Below, one piece after another: positions 11,239-22,706 of a stretch of 64,000 nucleotides of DNA (position 1 is its first letter; each line of letters begins with the position of its first letter). The position numbers were made by a program, and so were the translations under genes. Below the pieces are notes generated by a model that saw nothing but the letters and a program-made list of their open reading frames with translations, searched no databases and had not been told where the DNA came from. Source of the DNA: Papaver somniferum (lineage: Eukaryota; Streptophyta; Magnoliopsida; Ranunculales; Papaveraceae); assembly GCF_003573695.1 (NCBI RefSeq), contig NC_039362.1:179375690-179439689 (forward strand), given 5' to 3'.

Positions 11239-11304
11239 TCATCTAGGAGCAGCATTCTCTCCTTTTGTAGCATGAAGAGTTGGACGCTTCCTCAACTTCA
11301 CAAA
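11239..11304 (-). pseudogene. terminal-exon-like fragment
   Basis: On the minus strand a TATTGCAG acceptor precedes a 21-residue open segment rich in basic residues (FVKLRKRPTLHATKG...) that ends in TGA at 11241-11239. It looks like the last exon of a captured host gene. The parent gene is not recognised. Confidence 0.3.
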
Positions 11305-12320
11305 CTGCAATACACACAACAGTCACCAAACATTTACGCACACGGCTAAACTATTAAGAGAATTTTAAACTAATGGTGTATGTTAATATGTGGATACTTG
11401 GACGGATAAAAGTATGTCACCGGATTCCGTTTAACGTACTTTAATTTTAATATGTTACCTAGCCACAACATGTGGACTTTTGAACCCGTGTAAATATTTT
11501 ACATCTTATATGTGCGACATAGTTCTCCATCACTTCTTTAACATACTGACAACATGTTAATGGTAAGATCATAGTACTTTTTTGTGAGATTTTCACAAAA
11601 TTGAAAGAGGGAAATGCATAATTAAATAGAAGAAAAGGATGAGTCAACCACACCAACATAAGAGAAGAGGCTACAATACCAACGCTGAAGAGAAGGAAGA
11701 GCCTACTGTATAGCATATCAATTTCAGTGAGTTTGTTGTATACCGTATATGATGCCCGTAAGATGCTTAATCAAATTTACAGGCTACTTTTCATTGAGTT
11801 TGTTGTATACCATTTTCAGTGAGCAAACTCTACAAAAGATCCTATAAATGCTTGCCCCAAACCAAGATTTAGAGAAACCCACCACCACCGTTCTGAATTA
11901 AGAATATTCACGAACCTCATACACGCCAATCATTAGAGAAGCTCACAGTTGGAAATACCTTTTGTGTTCATCGTGAAACCAGCCACTGCTTGTGACCTTG
12001 ATCCCTATTCATGTTGAAAAATCAATCGCAGTCATGGATTTTATTATATTATCAAAAACCTGAATCTAAAAGATTTCAAAATCACCAAAACTTCCGTCTG
12101 CGTATGCTTATACTTAAATACCGATTGTAACGTGCTTGATCTCTCGATGTAACGTGCTTGATCTCTCAATATTGATTGCGTTGAACTGATATTCGCAGCA
12201 CGTCTCCCACGACCACTACGGCACACCATTAGTGATTGTTGTTTAGTTGCAGAGGAAAGTCCTTTTTTTTAGGTTTTTTATAATCGTTGCGCTATCGTTG
12301 TCGATTGATTGAGAGGCAAG

Positions 12321-12482
12321 TTTATGTTTTTCAGGCATGTTTCCGGCTTTAGATTCGATGGTGTTTTGTTTCCGCACGCTGGTGTTTCCGGACGTAGTAT
12401 TGGTGGTAAAATTTATGTTTTTCAGGTATGTTTCCGGTTTTAGATTCGTTGGTGTTTGGTGCCGGTTTTAGATTCGGTGGTG
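12321..12482. repeat. 92-bp-offset direct repeat with third partial copy
   Basis: A 46-bp segment around TTTTTCAGG-ATGTTTCCGG at 12321-12367 recurs at 12413-12458. A shorter third copy of its end lies at 12461-12482. It is part of the Helitron-like region upstream of the MITE cluster. Confidence 0.6.
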
Positions 12483-13046
12483 ATTAGTGGTATGAAATAA
12501 CAGGAGGATCCTATTGGCTGAAATATATTCCGGTGGGATCAGAAATTCTCAAAAGAGAGCTTTGTTCAGCTTTTAATCACAACAGAGGAAAATCACCCGA
12601 AATGATATTATTAATTAATAGGGCGCAAAAATTCATCTGGTAGGTACACGTGGTGTGAATACTAAATGTACGGTTGATATCTCTTTCAAGTGTTTTTTTC
12701 TTAGAACTGGACCAACTGTTGGCTACACTGATCGTGGGTTCAATCTCCTAGTGTGACTCTCAATCCCATCCGTTACAGTGGGTGATACCCTCTCTTGGAC
12801 CGGTATGGATGCTTTTGTCTATTAGGTCCTACCTACTGTTAATTAGGAAAAGACGGCAAGATTGAGCTCACCATCAATCTGTCATTACGGTTTTGGTTTA
12901 CAAGGATCTAGGCGTGATAAAATAACCAGTTTGATAAAATATTCACTCCAGACTATTTTGGCCAAATCCTAAATATGACAAACACCAAATATCCGGTTCT
13001 ACCAGCTGCTAGACTACGTGTAATATCATAGAACAGCCGTCTCGGC

Positions 13047-13226
13047 CAGGGGCGGAGCCACCTCAGTATAGGGGTGTGCACTTGCTAGCCCAGCTGGCTC
13101 CAAAGCCTAATTTGGACCCAAACAATTTCTTTTAGCTATCCATTACCATGATTTTGCACCCCTAAATTTTTTGTATCTCCTCAAGTAAATTTCTGTACCC
13201 CTTGTTAGAAAGCTTGGGCGCCCCTG
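13047..13226. mobile_element. hAT-like MITE (CAGGGGCG...CGCCCCTG ends)
   Basis: A 180-bp segment starting CAGGGGCGGAG and ending GGCGCCCCTG, so the ends are inverted repeats of the type common to plant hAT MITEs. Flanks share TCTCGG in the right register, an eroded 8-bp duplication at best. The surrounding sequence before 13046 and after 13226 is itself partly duplicated (around CCAAATCCTAAATATGA at about 12960 and 13285). Confidence 0.5.
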
Positions 13227-13331
13227 AATTCTCGGTAAAGTTTTATGTCAACTCACATCTTGAATATTTACTCCCGACTTTTTAGCCAAATCCTAAATAT
13301 GATAAACACCATATGACTGGTTCTACCAACT

Positions 13332-13390
13332 GTAACCATTGAACATCCATCTCCGCCAAGATATAGCGGAGATGGATATTCATTGGTTAC
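13332..13390. repeat. 25-bp inverted repeat with 9-bp loop
   Basis: Left arm 13332-13356 and right arm 13366-13390 pair at 23 of 25 positions around a nine-base loop. It lies between the hAT-like and the CACTA-like MITE. It could be a tiny foldback element or a small-RNA hairpin; the sequence does not decide. Confidence 0.75.
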
Positions 13391-13401
13391 CCGTAGTCTA
13401 G

Positions 13402-13698
13402 CACATTACAAGAAACTTAATATATTGCGATACCCAATGACTATGACATAAATTCCTATTAGTGTCGCGATAATCTATGTAGCAAAAAGTCTATTGCTGC
13501 ACCCAATCTTTATATTTATTTTCCACACTGTTTTCGTATTGTTGCTACAGTTGTGTGGCAAAAGTTCCATTTTGCAGCAATAAATTATAGTTTTTAGTTG
13601 CATCTGAAAAGTACTGTGACTAGAAATTTTCTTTTGCAACACCTATATTGAACGTGTGGCAATATATGGTGTAGCAGTAGCTAGATTTTCTTGTAGTG
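13402..13698. mobile_element. CACTA-type MITE
   Basis: A 297-bp segment whose right end is the complement of CACTACAAGAAAA and whose left end is the related CACATTACAAGAAA. It is flanked by a 3-bp duplication TAG (13399-13401 and 13699-13701). The CACTACAAGAAA end and 3-bp duplication are the CACTA (En/Spm) signature. It has no coding. Confidence 0.65.
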
Positions 13699-13805
13699 TA
13701 GAGAAAAAACGTACTCCTTATAGGCAGCAGCCAACAAGGACCAACTAGTCTCCTTTATGGACACTGTAACAATGCCGCCAAACATTTTTTTTTTATTTTG
13801 AGAAA

Positions 13806-14051
13806 GGCTGTGTTTGATATGAATTAAATCCATGAAACTAGCCATCTTTCCATGGAAATAACATGTTTTCTGTCGTTTGACCAAAAAATTATTTCCATGG
13901 AATAACAAAACACAATAAAAAAAAACGGCCTAAAATATGTTTTAAACACTGGAATTTAATGGAAATTTTTTCCTTGCCTCCCCTAAAAAACTGATTTCAG
14001 GGAAACACTTTCTATGGAACCCTTTCTTTTCTTTATTATCAAACATCGTCC
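13806..14051. mobile_element. candidate MITE with GTTTGATA-type ends
   Basis: The left end GGCTGTGTTTGATA and right end TATCAAACATCGTCC are imperfect inverted repeats 246 bp apart, with an AT-rich interior containing two TTTCCATGGAA palindromes. I find no clean target-site duplication, so the class is undecided. Confidence 0.35.
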
Positions 14052-14245
14052 TTAAAGAAAAAAAAGAGAATACAACTCCCACCAGCTGCTCCAAATAAGT
14101 CTGGTGTCGACAAATTTGAATGTATCTGACTTACAAGACCATAAAAGGAAGGAATACCAATCCTTGCTAAAAGAGGAAAACTTCAATCTAGAGTCGACCA
14201 AAAAGGAAGGAAAACTTAAAACTCAGACTTCCTCTATATAAATAT

Positions 14246-15124
14246 GGGTGGGGATCCGGCAACAAAACCTTTTGACAAAGGTTTTTGACAAATAGCATCT
14301 AGCGTTAGATTTTTTATATCTAGTGGCTCTCATTGTTGCCTATGTGACAGTTTAGTTGAGTTTATTTTTTGTTTGGCTTGATAGAAATTTTTAAGGAAAA
14401 ACGTTTGAATGGAAACTATTTTCTCTCTGCAACTGGAAGTACCCCTAATTTTTTAGAAAACCCAAACCCTAAATTATTATATAATCATCCATTAACAATT
14501 AGATTTACTTTTCTATACAATCATTAGTATTAGAATCAATTCTCACATTAATTTATCAATTCAAATTGAGATATCTGTGTTTGTTACAACTTTACAAGTG
14601 TTAAATCAGTCGTGTAATCAATCAAAATTTCCTAGACCCATCTTCTTCTCCATTGATAATGATGTACCAGTTGAAGAACAATATATTCCCTGGTATGGAT
14701 TACACATGTGTTGTGCATAAGTCGACATCTCTAACACTCACAAGTTAATCCCATGTCTTTGAGAAAATACATCCTTGTTAGATTCAGTATGGTAAACTCA
14801 TTAACAACTTCCATTTTCATAAACAAATAATCGAGAAACAAAATTCTTCTACAAAATCAAGATCCCTCGTAATCACGATCTAAACGTAAAAGTATATAAA
14901 AAATCTGGCTATGCTGGAAAATTTTTTCTTAAATTTGTGCGTCCATTGTCTGCTAGAAGTTCTATACAGTATCGTATATAAAACTTAATGATACCAAACA
15001 GAGAATAGTGTTTGTTTGATGTCACATCGGATAGAATTATCTACCATTCGATTGAGAACATCTAGCGGTTTTAAACTTTTGTTAAAATAGTTTGTCAAAA
15101 GGTTTTGTTGCCGGATCCCCACCC
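14246..15124. mobile_element. Mutator-type MITE, perfect 34-bp TIRs, 9-bp duplication
   Basis: An 879-bp element with identical 34-bp terminal inverted repeats (14246-14279 and 15091-15124, beginning GGGTGGGGATCCGG). It is flanked by the 9-bp duplication TATAAATAT (14237-14245 and 15125-15133). A 9-bp duplication with long perfect termini is the Mutator (MULE) pattern. The interior is AT-rich and non-coding. The target is the TATA box of the F-box-like paralog A, so one TATA copy now lies on each side. Confidence 0.9.
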
Positions 15125-15133
15125 TATAAATAT
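15125..15133 (+). promoter_or_regulatory. TATA box of paralog A (one of two copies made by MITE insertion)
   Basis: TATAAATAT, continuing into further TA repeats, 82 bases before the ATG at 15207. The duplicate copy at 14237-14245 is now 960 bases upstream. The proximal TATA survives, but upstream promoter elements were displaced by 879 bp. Confidence 0.6.
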
Positions 15134-15206
15134 ATATACTACAATTTTTGATTCATGTTTTCTTCGAATTTTCAATCTCTGGTCTCTCTTTAGAGGTTTT
15201 CTTGCA

Positions 15207-16333
15207 ATGGATACAAGGTCGCTGGCCGCAGCAGCATGTGGAAGAAGCCAACGTCGTACTCCACCACCGGTACAAAAGGCAGCAGCATCATGGCTTGTCT
15301 TTCCATATAGAAAAGGTATGAAATCTCAAGCTTTCTATAACATATGTGATTCCAATAATAATACAACTTGTAGAAAATCCATACCAGAGTTGAGTGGCAA
15401 ATCTTTTTGGCAAAAAACTTCTCATCGGAATTGGTTAATTGTTGTGTGCAAAGACAAAAGATATGAAAGCATATACAATTTGGATAACTGGAATCATGGG
15501 GATTGTTTTTTTGTGGAATCCTGTATCCTTAGAAAGCATTCAGTTACCAAGTCTTGTAGAGTGGATTAGCAGACCGAAGAAATATGTTTTGATTGATTGT
15601 GTTTTGACATCACCTCCAAGTAGACATTATCATGACGAAGATTCCGTGGTTATATTTCTTTTTAGTACTCCATTCAATAAAAAGAATGATGTCTTGCTCT
15701 TGTTTTGCCACCCTGGAGATGACAAACAATGGAGAGTTAAGAGAATTTCTCGAAGAGAGATTACAGGTGACTTCGAGGGGGATCTCGTTTCTCTCCATTA
15801 TATTAAAGGTATGTTATATGTCACCTTTGGAAGCGAGGATCGTCTCTTAGAGATTGATAAAAAAAACATCTAAGCGACGATAATGTTAAGATTCTAACTA
15901 TAAGGCCATTTGAGCTGGTAATCACCAACACAAAGTTTATACCAGTAGGGGGAGACTGTACTGATTTCTATTATGTTGAATCAGATGATGAAATTTTTAA
16001 GTTTTGGGTGTCCTACAACCGCAGATGTAAGCAAGTTATATCAATATACGTGTGGAGGTTGGATTTCTCTAGCATGAAATGGGAGGAGATCAGTGATTTA
16101 GGTGATCATGTTATATTTGCTGGCATGAAGACTGGATTTTGTTTTTCAGCGGCCAAATTGGGCCTCACTAGTGGTGGTCTGTATTACACACTTCCTGATG
16201 ATCAGAGTTTGTACAAGTTTCAAGGAAGAGGTGGTAATGTAGTTATTTTACCATGTCTAAAGCTCCAATCTCCATGGTTCCCATCGGAATGGATCATGAT
16301 CATGCCTGAGGAGGGTCCAAAAAGTATGGAATA
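15207..16333 (+). pseudogene. paralog A, part 1: N-terminal KIB1-4 beta-propeller domain
   Basis: The ATG at 15207 starts a protein matching the KIB1-4 (PF03478, formerly DUF295) propeller: a WLVFPY entry motif, then NWLIVV, LWNPVS and the KWEE/LYYTLP blocks. Two 1-base insertions in homopolymers break it, in a T7 run near 15507 and an A8 run near 15862. The frames on either side fit paralog C. The segment ends at 16333, where a copia element is inserted (target GAATA). It continues at 22707. Family members are substrate-recognition subunits of SCF ubiquitin ligases when an F-box is present; the role of this copy is unknown and it cannot make a full protein. Confidence 0.85.
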
Positions 16334-17307
16334 TGTTGGAGAAATTACTAATAATGTAACTGAGAAGAAGATACTTAGCTCAAAATAATGTTGTTGATGT
16401 TGCTGCACAGAAAATGTAGAGGCACGTAAACTACGCTGTCCTAAAGGCAATATCGCCTGCCACTCCTCTGAGATGCTACAGCAATTGGCGAGTCACCTCC
16501 AGAATACAACTACAGTTAGTACCCCTCAATGTAGCATACAATGAGGGTACCCTTAGAGCATGGCAGAACTTAAAACAGTAGAAGAGATGTTTACAGAAAA
16601 AACAGAGGGAGAGTAGAAGAGATGTTTCTCTGTGGTGTATCAAATGAGCTCAAGACTCCTCCCTTATATAGTGTTTAAGACGTTACAAACGAGAGGAAAA
16701 ATGCATGCAACCAAACCATGCGTATGACAGAAATACTGGTAATGTTGGGTTAAAAACAGTGTTGCTTTTGTCAGGCTTAGAGCAGTGTGTTGTCAAGAAG
16801 CCAAGCCAAACATGTACGGACAAGAAACCCAAAACAAATACGTGCAGACAAGAAAGCCAGGACAAACAGGTGCAGACAAGGAAAGCAAGACAAACACGTA
16901 CAGACAAGAAAGCCAAGACAAAGAAGAAGATTCTTCTACATGTGTGTAAAACACGTACCAAAAGTTTCAGCAAAAAGATAGGATCTAATGAACCCACACC
17001 CGAACCCGACCGACCGACCGGACGGACAGCGGCGGCGTGCGTGCTTCTGTGCGAAGCACCGCGCGTACGGGAAAGGCAACCTTGCCCTAGTCTAAGCCTT
17101 CCCTCCAAGCACAAAAGTCTAATGACCCAAGGGCCATGCCCTTATAGCCAATTCTATGGTATTTATTTCTAAAACTCTTTAGATTTTAGTCAATGTGGGA
17201 CTATTGTTTTATCTATTCAAAAGAAAAAACAATTAATGGGCAATAGGTCTAGGGATCAAAACATAGTCCATGGAAAAATTGGTAATTTTAAAGCGTTTTT
17301 TCTAACA
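16334..17307 (-). repeat. 3' LTR of copia element 1 (974 bp)
   Basis: TG...CA-bounded LTR. Compared with the right copy it has an 80-base very GC-rich block at 16989-17068 (with CCGACCGACCGACCGG) in place of five bases. It also carries four 28-bp tandem units at about 16811-16923. The ORFs that cross this LTR on either strand are shadows of the repeat. Confidence 0.9.
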
Positions 17308-17321
17308 ATCCCCCACATGAA
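17308..17321 (-). other. polypurine tract of copia element 1
   Basis: On the minus strand, TGTGGGGGAT immediately precedes the 3' LTR, as in plant copia elements. It agrees with the minus orientation of the polyprotein. Confidence 0.7.
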
Positions 17322-17867
17322 TGATAAAACATATCGACGAAATACGAGAAAACATAATACATCAATATTAGGCTAAGGTGTCCCAGAGATTGAACCTTAA
17401 CATAGTGAGAGGTTACCGGAACTGCTTGTTGTTTCGGTGAACACAATGTCTTGAACCGTCAACAGTGAGTGCAATTCAGAAATAACAACCACACTTTGAT
17501 GTCTCAAAGAAAAAAAAAGCTGCCAAGCTCTTGCCGTTGTGCCCGTCTTGGCCGTGGGCTAAATCCCGGACTTAATGAATGTCTCTAGAAAAAAAGCTCA
17601 AATTCTCATAGGAAGCGACCCCACTTCCAACATCCACATAGGTGAGTCCATTAAGAGTGTCCTGCCACACTCCGCTTTAAGCAAAGCCATGGAACTCATT
17701 AAGATCTTGACAGATCATCCTAAAACATGCAGGCAGCACTATCATACGGTTACACCATAGGGAGGGACAAAGATAGTGCTTTCTCTCGACATCACCAAAA
17801 ATTAGTTATCTCATTGAACCTTGATCTTGGAGCTCCATTCACAAGGTTGAGTGTCCTTCATGGCGAT

Positions 17868-20800
17868 TTATTCTATGAGCTTGAGTCCCATCCCCTTCGA
17901 TGTGGATCTAACTACCTCTCTAGATAACCCTTTCGTCAAAGGATCTGCAATATTCTCTTTAGACCTTACAAAGTCTATAGAGATGATGCCAGTAGAGAGT
18001 AGTTGTTTCACTGTCTTGTGTCTTCTTCGAAGATGTATCGACTTTCCGTTGTATACACTATTCTTTGCGCATCCAATAGCAGATTGACTGTCACAGTGGA
18101 TTGCGATCGAAGACACAGGCTTGGTCCAGAGTGGAATTCCACCCAGGAAACCTCGTATCCATTCAACATCCTCTCCAGCTTTCTCCAAGGCTATAAACTC
18201 AGACTCCATGGTGGACCGGGCTATATATGTCTGTTTGGTAGACTTCCATGACACAGACGCACCACCAAGTGTGAAGATGTACCCACTAGTGGATTTGCAC
18301 TCATCTGAGTCTGATATCCAGTTAGCATCACAATACCCTTCTAGCACAGCAGGATACTTCCCAAAACTTAAGCAATAGTTTGAAGTTCCTCTCAGGTACC
18401 GTAGAACTCTGTAGAGAGCATTCCAGTGATCCTGCCCAGGGTTGCAAGTGTACCTGCTTAATCTACTCACAGTATAGGCAATATCAGGTCTTGTACAGTT
18501 CATTAAATACATAAGACTGCCAATAACACGAGAATACTCAAGTTGATAAATACCCTCACCCTTGTTCTTTTTCAATTTGCAATTGGGATCATAAGGAGTA
18601 GTTGCAGGTTTAGCATTTTCATGATTAAATCTCTTAAGCACAGTTTCAACGTAATGAGATTGACTAAGACTATATCCATCAGACATCTTTCTGATTTTCA
18701 TCCCTAAGATTACATCAGCAGGGCCTAAGTCTTTCATGTCAAAGTTTTCGTTAAGCATGCTTTTAGTGGTATTAATACTATCAAGGTTACTACCTAATAT
18801 GAGCATATCATCACCATATAGGCACACAATAACATGAGAATCATCCACAGATTTAATGTAAACACATTTATCAGATTCATTAACCTTGAAGCCATTAGAT
18901 ATCATTACATGATTAAATTTTTCATGCCACTGTTTAGGTGCTTGTTTTAAACCATACAAAGATTTTTTCAGTTTGCATACTTTATCTTCAAAACCTTTCA
19001 CAACAAAACCTTCAGGTTGGTCCATATAAATTTCTTCATTCAATTCACCATATAAAAAAGCAGTTTTAACATTCATCTGATGTATATGAAAATCATAAAT
19101 AGAAGCAATAGCAATCAGCATCCGGATAAAAGTGATTCTAGTGACCGGTGAATAGGTATCAAAGAAATATAATCCTTCCTGTTGTCTGTACCCCTTAGCT
19201 ACCAACCTAGCTTTGTGTTTTTCTATAGTTCCATATGTTCTAAGTTTCCTTTTGAAGACCCACTTGCAACCTATGGTTTTACTACCAGGAGGTAAGTCTA
19301 CAAGCTCCCAAGTTTCATTTTGTTGAATGGAATCCCACTCATTATTTGAAGCTTCTTCCCAGAAGGGAGCTTCCGGAGAATTCATAGATTCCTTATAGGT
19401 TTGGGGTTCAGACTCTACCGTAAGAGTCACAAAATCTGGACCGAAACCTTTCTCGGTTCTGACCCTCTTACTTCTTCTAGGTTCGGTTTCAGCATCTAGA
19501 GACGGGGGTTGACTAGTCGAAGGAACATCTGAGAGATCATCGCGGACCCTTTTATGAGGTTCAGACCCTAAAGGGAAAATGTGTTCGAAAAACACTGCAT
19601 CTCTGGATTCCATTATGGTGTTCTCACCAATTACCATGAACCTATAAGCACTAGTGTTCTCAGGATATCCTAGGAAAACACAATCTACAGTTTTAGGTCC
19701 TAGTTTGGTTTTCTTGGAACGAGGAGTGGCCACCTTGGCCAAACACCCCCACACTTTAAAGTATGCATAGGACGGTTGTCTTCCTTTCCATAACTCATAT
19801 GGAGTTTTGTCGGATTTCTTAAATGGAACTCGGTTCAAGATATAGCAAGCAGAGAGAATTGCTTCCCCCCACAGGTTCGAAGGTAGCCCTGAACTAGCTA
19901 ACATAGCGTTCACCATATCTATGAGTGTTCGGTTTTTCCTTTCAGCTACTCCATACGACTCAGGTGAAGAAGGTGCAGTAGTTTCATGAATGATGCCATT
20001 AAGTTTGCAGAATTCTCCTATAGGTATCACATACTCACCGCCTCGGTCCGACCTAAGAGTTTTAATAGTAACACCTCTTTGGTTTTCTACTTCAAATTTA
20101 TATAATTTGAAAGCGTCTAAGGCTTCATCTTTACTTCTAAGAAGATAAACCTGACAGTATCTTGAGTGATCATCTATAAAAGTGATGTACCATTTTTTAC
20201 CTCCTCTAGTTGGTGTTGATTTCAAAACTCCCAAATCTGAGTGGATTAGTTCTAGGGGAGTTGTACTACGTTCAACCTTTTTGTTAAAGGGTTTTCTAGC
20301 ATATTTAGATTCAACACAAATTTCACATTTATGACCTCTGTCAAAGTTTATTTTAGGAATGCAGCCTAATTTAGCAAGTCTTTCAATAGATTTGAAATTA
20401 ACATGTCCTAGTCTATCATGCCAAACATGTGAGGAGTCACAAACATAAGCAGAAGAAGATGCATTATCATTCAAGTTCAAAGAAAGTACACTAAGCTTAA
20501 TCATGTTATCAGTGACATATCCTTTTCCTACGAAATCACCACCTTTAGATATTACAACCTTGTTAGACTCAGCTACAAATTTAAAACCTTTCCCAAGTAA
20601 GATGGTTTCTGAGATAAGATTCTTGCATATGTCCGGGACGTGATACACGTCATTCAATGCGAGAGTTTTTCCTGAAGTGAGTTTCAATTCAACCTTGCCT
20701 TTTCCCACCACTTTAGAGGTAGAAGAGTTTCCCATAAACAATTTCTCATCGTCTCCTACTTTGTTATAGGAGGAGAAAGCATTTCTGAATTTACAGACAT

Positions 20801-21767
20801 GCCTAGTGGCTCCAGAATCAAGCCACCAGTCTCTCACATTGGTCACATTAGAGACAAGGTTGACTTCAGACACCATGCCAGTAAAATATCCAGAATCATC
20901 TACTATGTTTGCCTTATTTTTCTGTTTAGGATCATTTTTGGTATTTTTAGGTGCCCTGCAATCTTTGGCCATATGACCAGTTTTCCCACAGTTATAGCAG
21001 TCGCCTTTGATGGTGTTTTTGGAGACACCACGCTTTGGCTTAAGATGGTTACCTTTGGAGTTACGTTGTTTGTTACGTTTACCATTTTTGCTGGATTCTC
21101 CTTGCCTTTTCTTTGACGCAGCATTATCGTCCAGGACATGAGCTTTGTTGGACATGTCTTTGCTCAGCATCAGGCTTTTGTCCTTGCAGCACAGAAGTTC
21201 CTCCACCTGGATCTTTTTCCCCAGCTCCACCATGGTGATTTCGCGATTCTTGTGTCGCAGCCTCCTCTTGTACTCGTTCCATGAGGGTGGTAGCTTTTCA
21301 ACCACTGCAGATACTTGTAGAGATTCATCAATATGCATGCCTTCAGCAAGAATTTCGTTGATGAGTAGCTGGAGTTCGACGAATTGTTCTACAACAGGCT
21401 TTTCATCAGTCATCTTATATTCCAGGAACCTAGCCACCAAGAACTTCTTGCTTCCAGCAGCTTCAGCAAGATATTTTTCTTCTAGGGCTTCCCATAAATC
21501 AAAAGCAGTAAAATTCTCTTTTGCATTATAAAAGTCGTACAAGGAGTCATCCAAACAGTTAAGAATATGGTTTTTGCACATGTAATTTTTCCTAGTCCAC
21601 CTATCCAGTCTATCTTCATAACCACGGTCATGAAGCCTTCTTGAGGGTCTTTCTAAGGCAACTTCATCTAGCCTTTGGTCTTTTAAGAAGAATAACATTT
21701 TGGACTGCCATCATTTAAAGTCTTTGCCACTAAACTTTGGGGGTTTGTCTACAGTACTCTTTCCCAT
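17868..21767 (-). pseudogene. copia Gag-Pol polyprotein, one nonsense codon
   Basis: The frame from ATG 21767 to 17868 (1,299 codons) is interrupted only by TGA at 21713-21711 (codon 19). An ATG at 21698 gives a further 1,276 residues. Domains in order, numbered from that internal ATG: UBN2-type Gag (about 10-165), CCHC zinc knuckle (234-247), protease DSGA (about 294), GAG-pre-integrase WHDRLGH (about 430), integrase core with FIDDHSR and SDRGGEY, RT with [10 protein letters not shown] and a catalytic LYGDD box, RNase H with CDANW and ESEF. The catalytic box reads YGDD instead of the usual copia YVDD. Without the early TGA it would look fully coding. Coding is on the minus strand between matching LTRs. 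Confidence 0.92.
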
Positions 21768-21807
21768 GTTGTTACAAAATATAGTAAAGAGGATATTGCC
21801 TTTAGAT

Positions 21808-22706
21808 TGTTGGAGAAATTACTAATAATGTAACTGAGAAGAAGATACTTAGCTCAAAATAATGTTGCTGATGTTGCTGCACAGAAAATGTAGAGGCACG
21901 TAAACTACGCTGTCTTAAAGGCAATGTCGCCTGCCACTCCTCTGAGATGCTACAGCAGTTGGCGAGTCACCTCCAGGATACAACTACAGTTAGGACCCCT
22001 CAATGTAGCATACAATGAGGGTACCCTTAGAGCTTGGCAGAACTTAAAACAGTAGAAGAGATGTTTACAGAAAAAACAGAGGGAGAGTAGAAGAGATGTT
22101 TCTCTGTGGTGTATCAAATGAGCTCAAGACTCCTCCCTTATATAGTGTTTAAGACGTTACAAACGAGAGGAAAAATGCATGCAACCAAACCATGCGTATG
22201 ACAGAAATACTGGTAATGTTGGGTTAAAGACAATGTTGCTTTTTTCAGGCTTAGAGCAGTGTGTTGTCAAGAAGCCAAGCCAAACATGTACGGACAAGAA
22301 ACCCAAAACAAATACGTGCACACAAGAAAGCCAGGACAAACAGGTGCAGACAAGGAAAGCAAGACAAACACGTACAGACAAGAAAGCCAAGACAAAGAAG
22401 AAGATTCTTCTACATGTGTGTAAAACACGTACCAAAAGTTTCAGCAAAAAGATAGGATCTAAAGCTAGGGAAAGACAACCTTGCCCTAGTCTAAGCCTTC
22501 CCTCCAAGCACAAAAGTCGAATGACCCATGGGCAATGCCCTTATAGCCAATTCTATGGTATTTATGTCTAAAACTCTTTAGATTTTAGTCAATGTGGGAC
22601 TATTGTTTTATCTATTCAAAAGAAAAAACAATTAATGGGCAATAGGTCTAGGGATCAAAACATAGTACATGGAAAAATTGGTAATTTTAAAGCATTTTTT
22701 CTAACA
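21808..22706 (-). repeat. 5' LTR of copia element 1 (899 bp)
   Basis: This is the right LTR. On the minus strand it begins TGTTAGAAAAAATG and ends TCTCCAACA. A TATA box (CTATATAA on the minus strand) lies at about 22138-22146. The leader next to it gives no clear primer-binding match. Confidence 0.9.
22285..22397. repeat. 28-bp minisatellite inside the copia LTR (four units)
   Basis: Four imperfect units of about 28 bp, each with ACAAGAAA-CCAAGACAAA. The same array is at about 16811-16923 in the partner LTR. It makes spurious Lys/Thr-rich ORFs. Confidence 0.7.

Larger units (their letters stand above)
10622..13046. other. probable Helitron interior, gene-fragment-like, no intact gene
   Basis: An AT-rich stretch with scattered minus-strand exon-like pieces: a terminal exon at 11239-11304, and a 61-codon ORF at 12044-12229 preceded by a pyrimidine-rich leader. 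The latter contains a 19-bp internal duplication around GATCAAGCACGTTACA. There is no RepHel coding. This pattern is usual for non-autonomous Helitrons that capture host gene pieces, but the host gene is not recognised. Confidence 0.35.
16334..22706 (-). mobile_element. Ty1/copia LTR retrotransposon, nearly intact, inside paralog A
   Basis: A 6,373-bp element with LTRs at 16334-17307 and 21808-22706 and coding on the minus strand. The target duplication is GAATA (16329-16333) against AAATA (22707-22711), one base altered. It splits the F-box-like paralog A after its first propeller domain. LTRs are about 98% alike outside one 75-bp length difference, so the insertion is young. The single polyprotein frame is open except for one TGA. 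Confidence 0.93.

Noticed and set aside
12690..12830. tRNA-like box B (GGGTTCAATC) suggesting a SINE
   Set aside because: No convincing box A at the right distance, no A/T-rich tail and no target duplication were found.
16705..17172. Plus-strand Lys/Thr-rich ORF and minus-strand Cys/Leu-rich ORF, repeated at 22179-22571
   Set aside because: Both lie entirely inside the copia LTRs and over the 28-bp minisatellite; they are shadows of the repeat.
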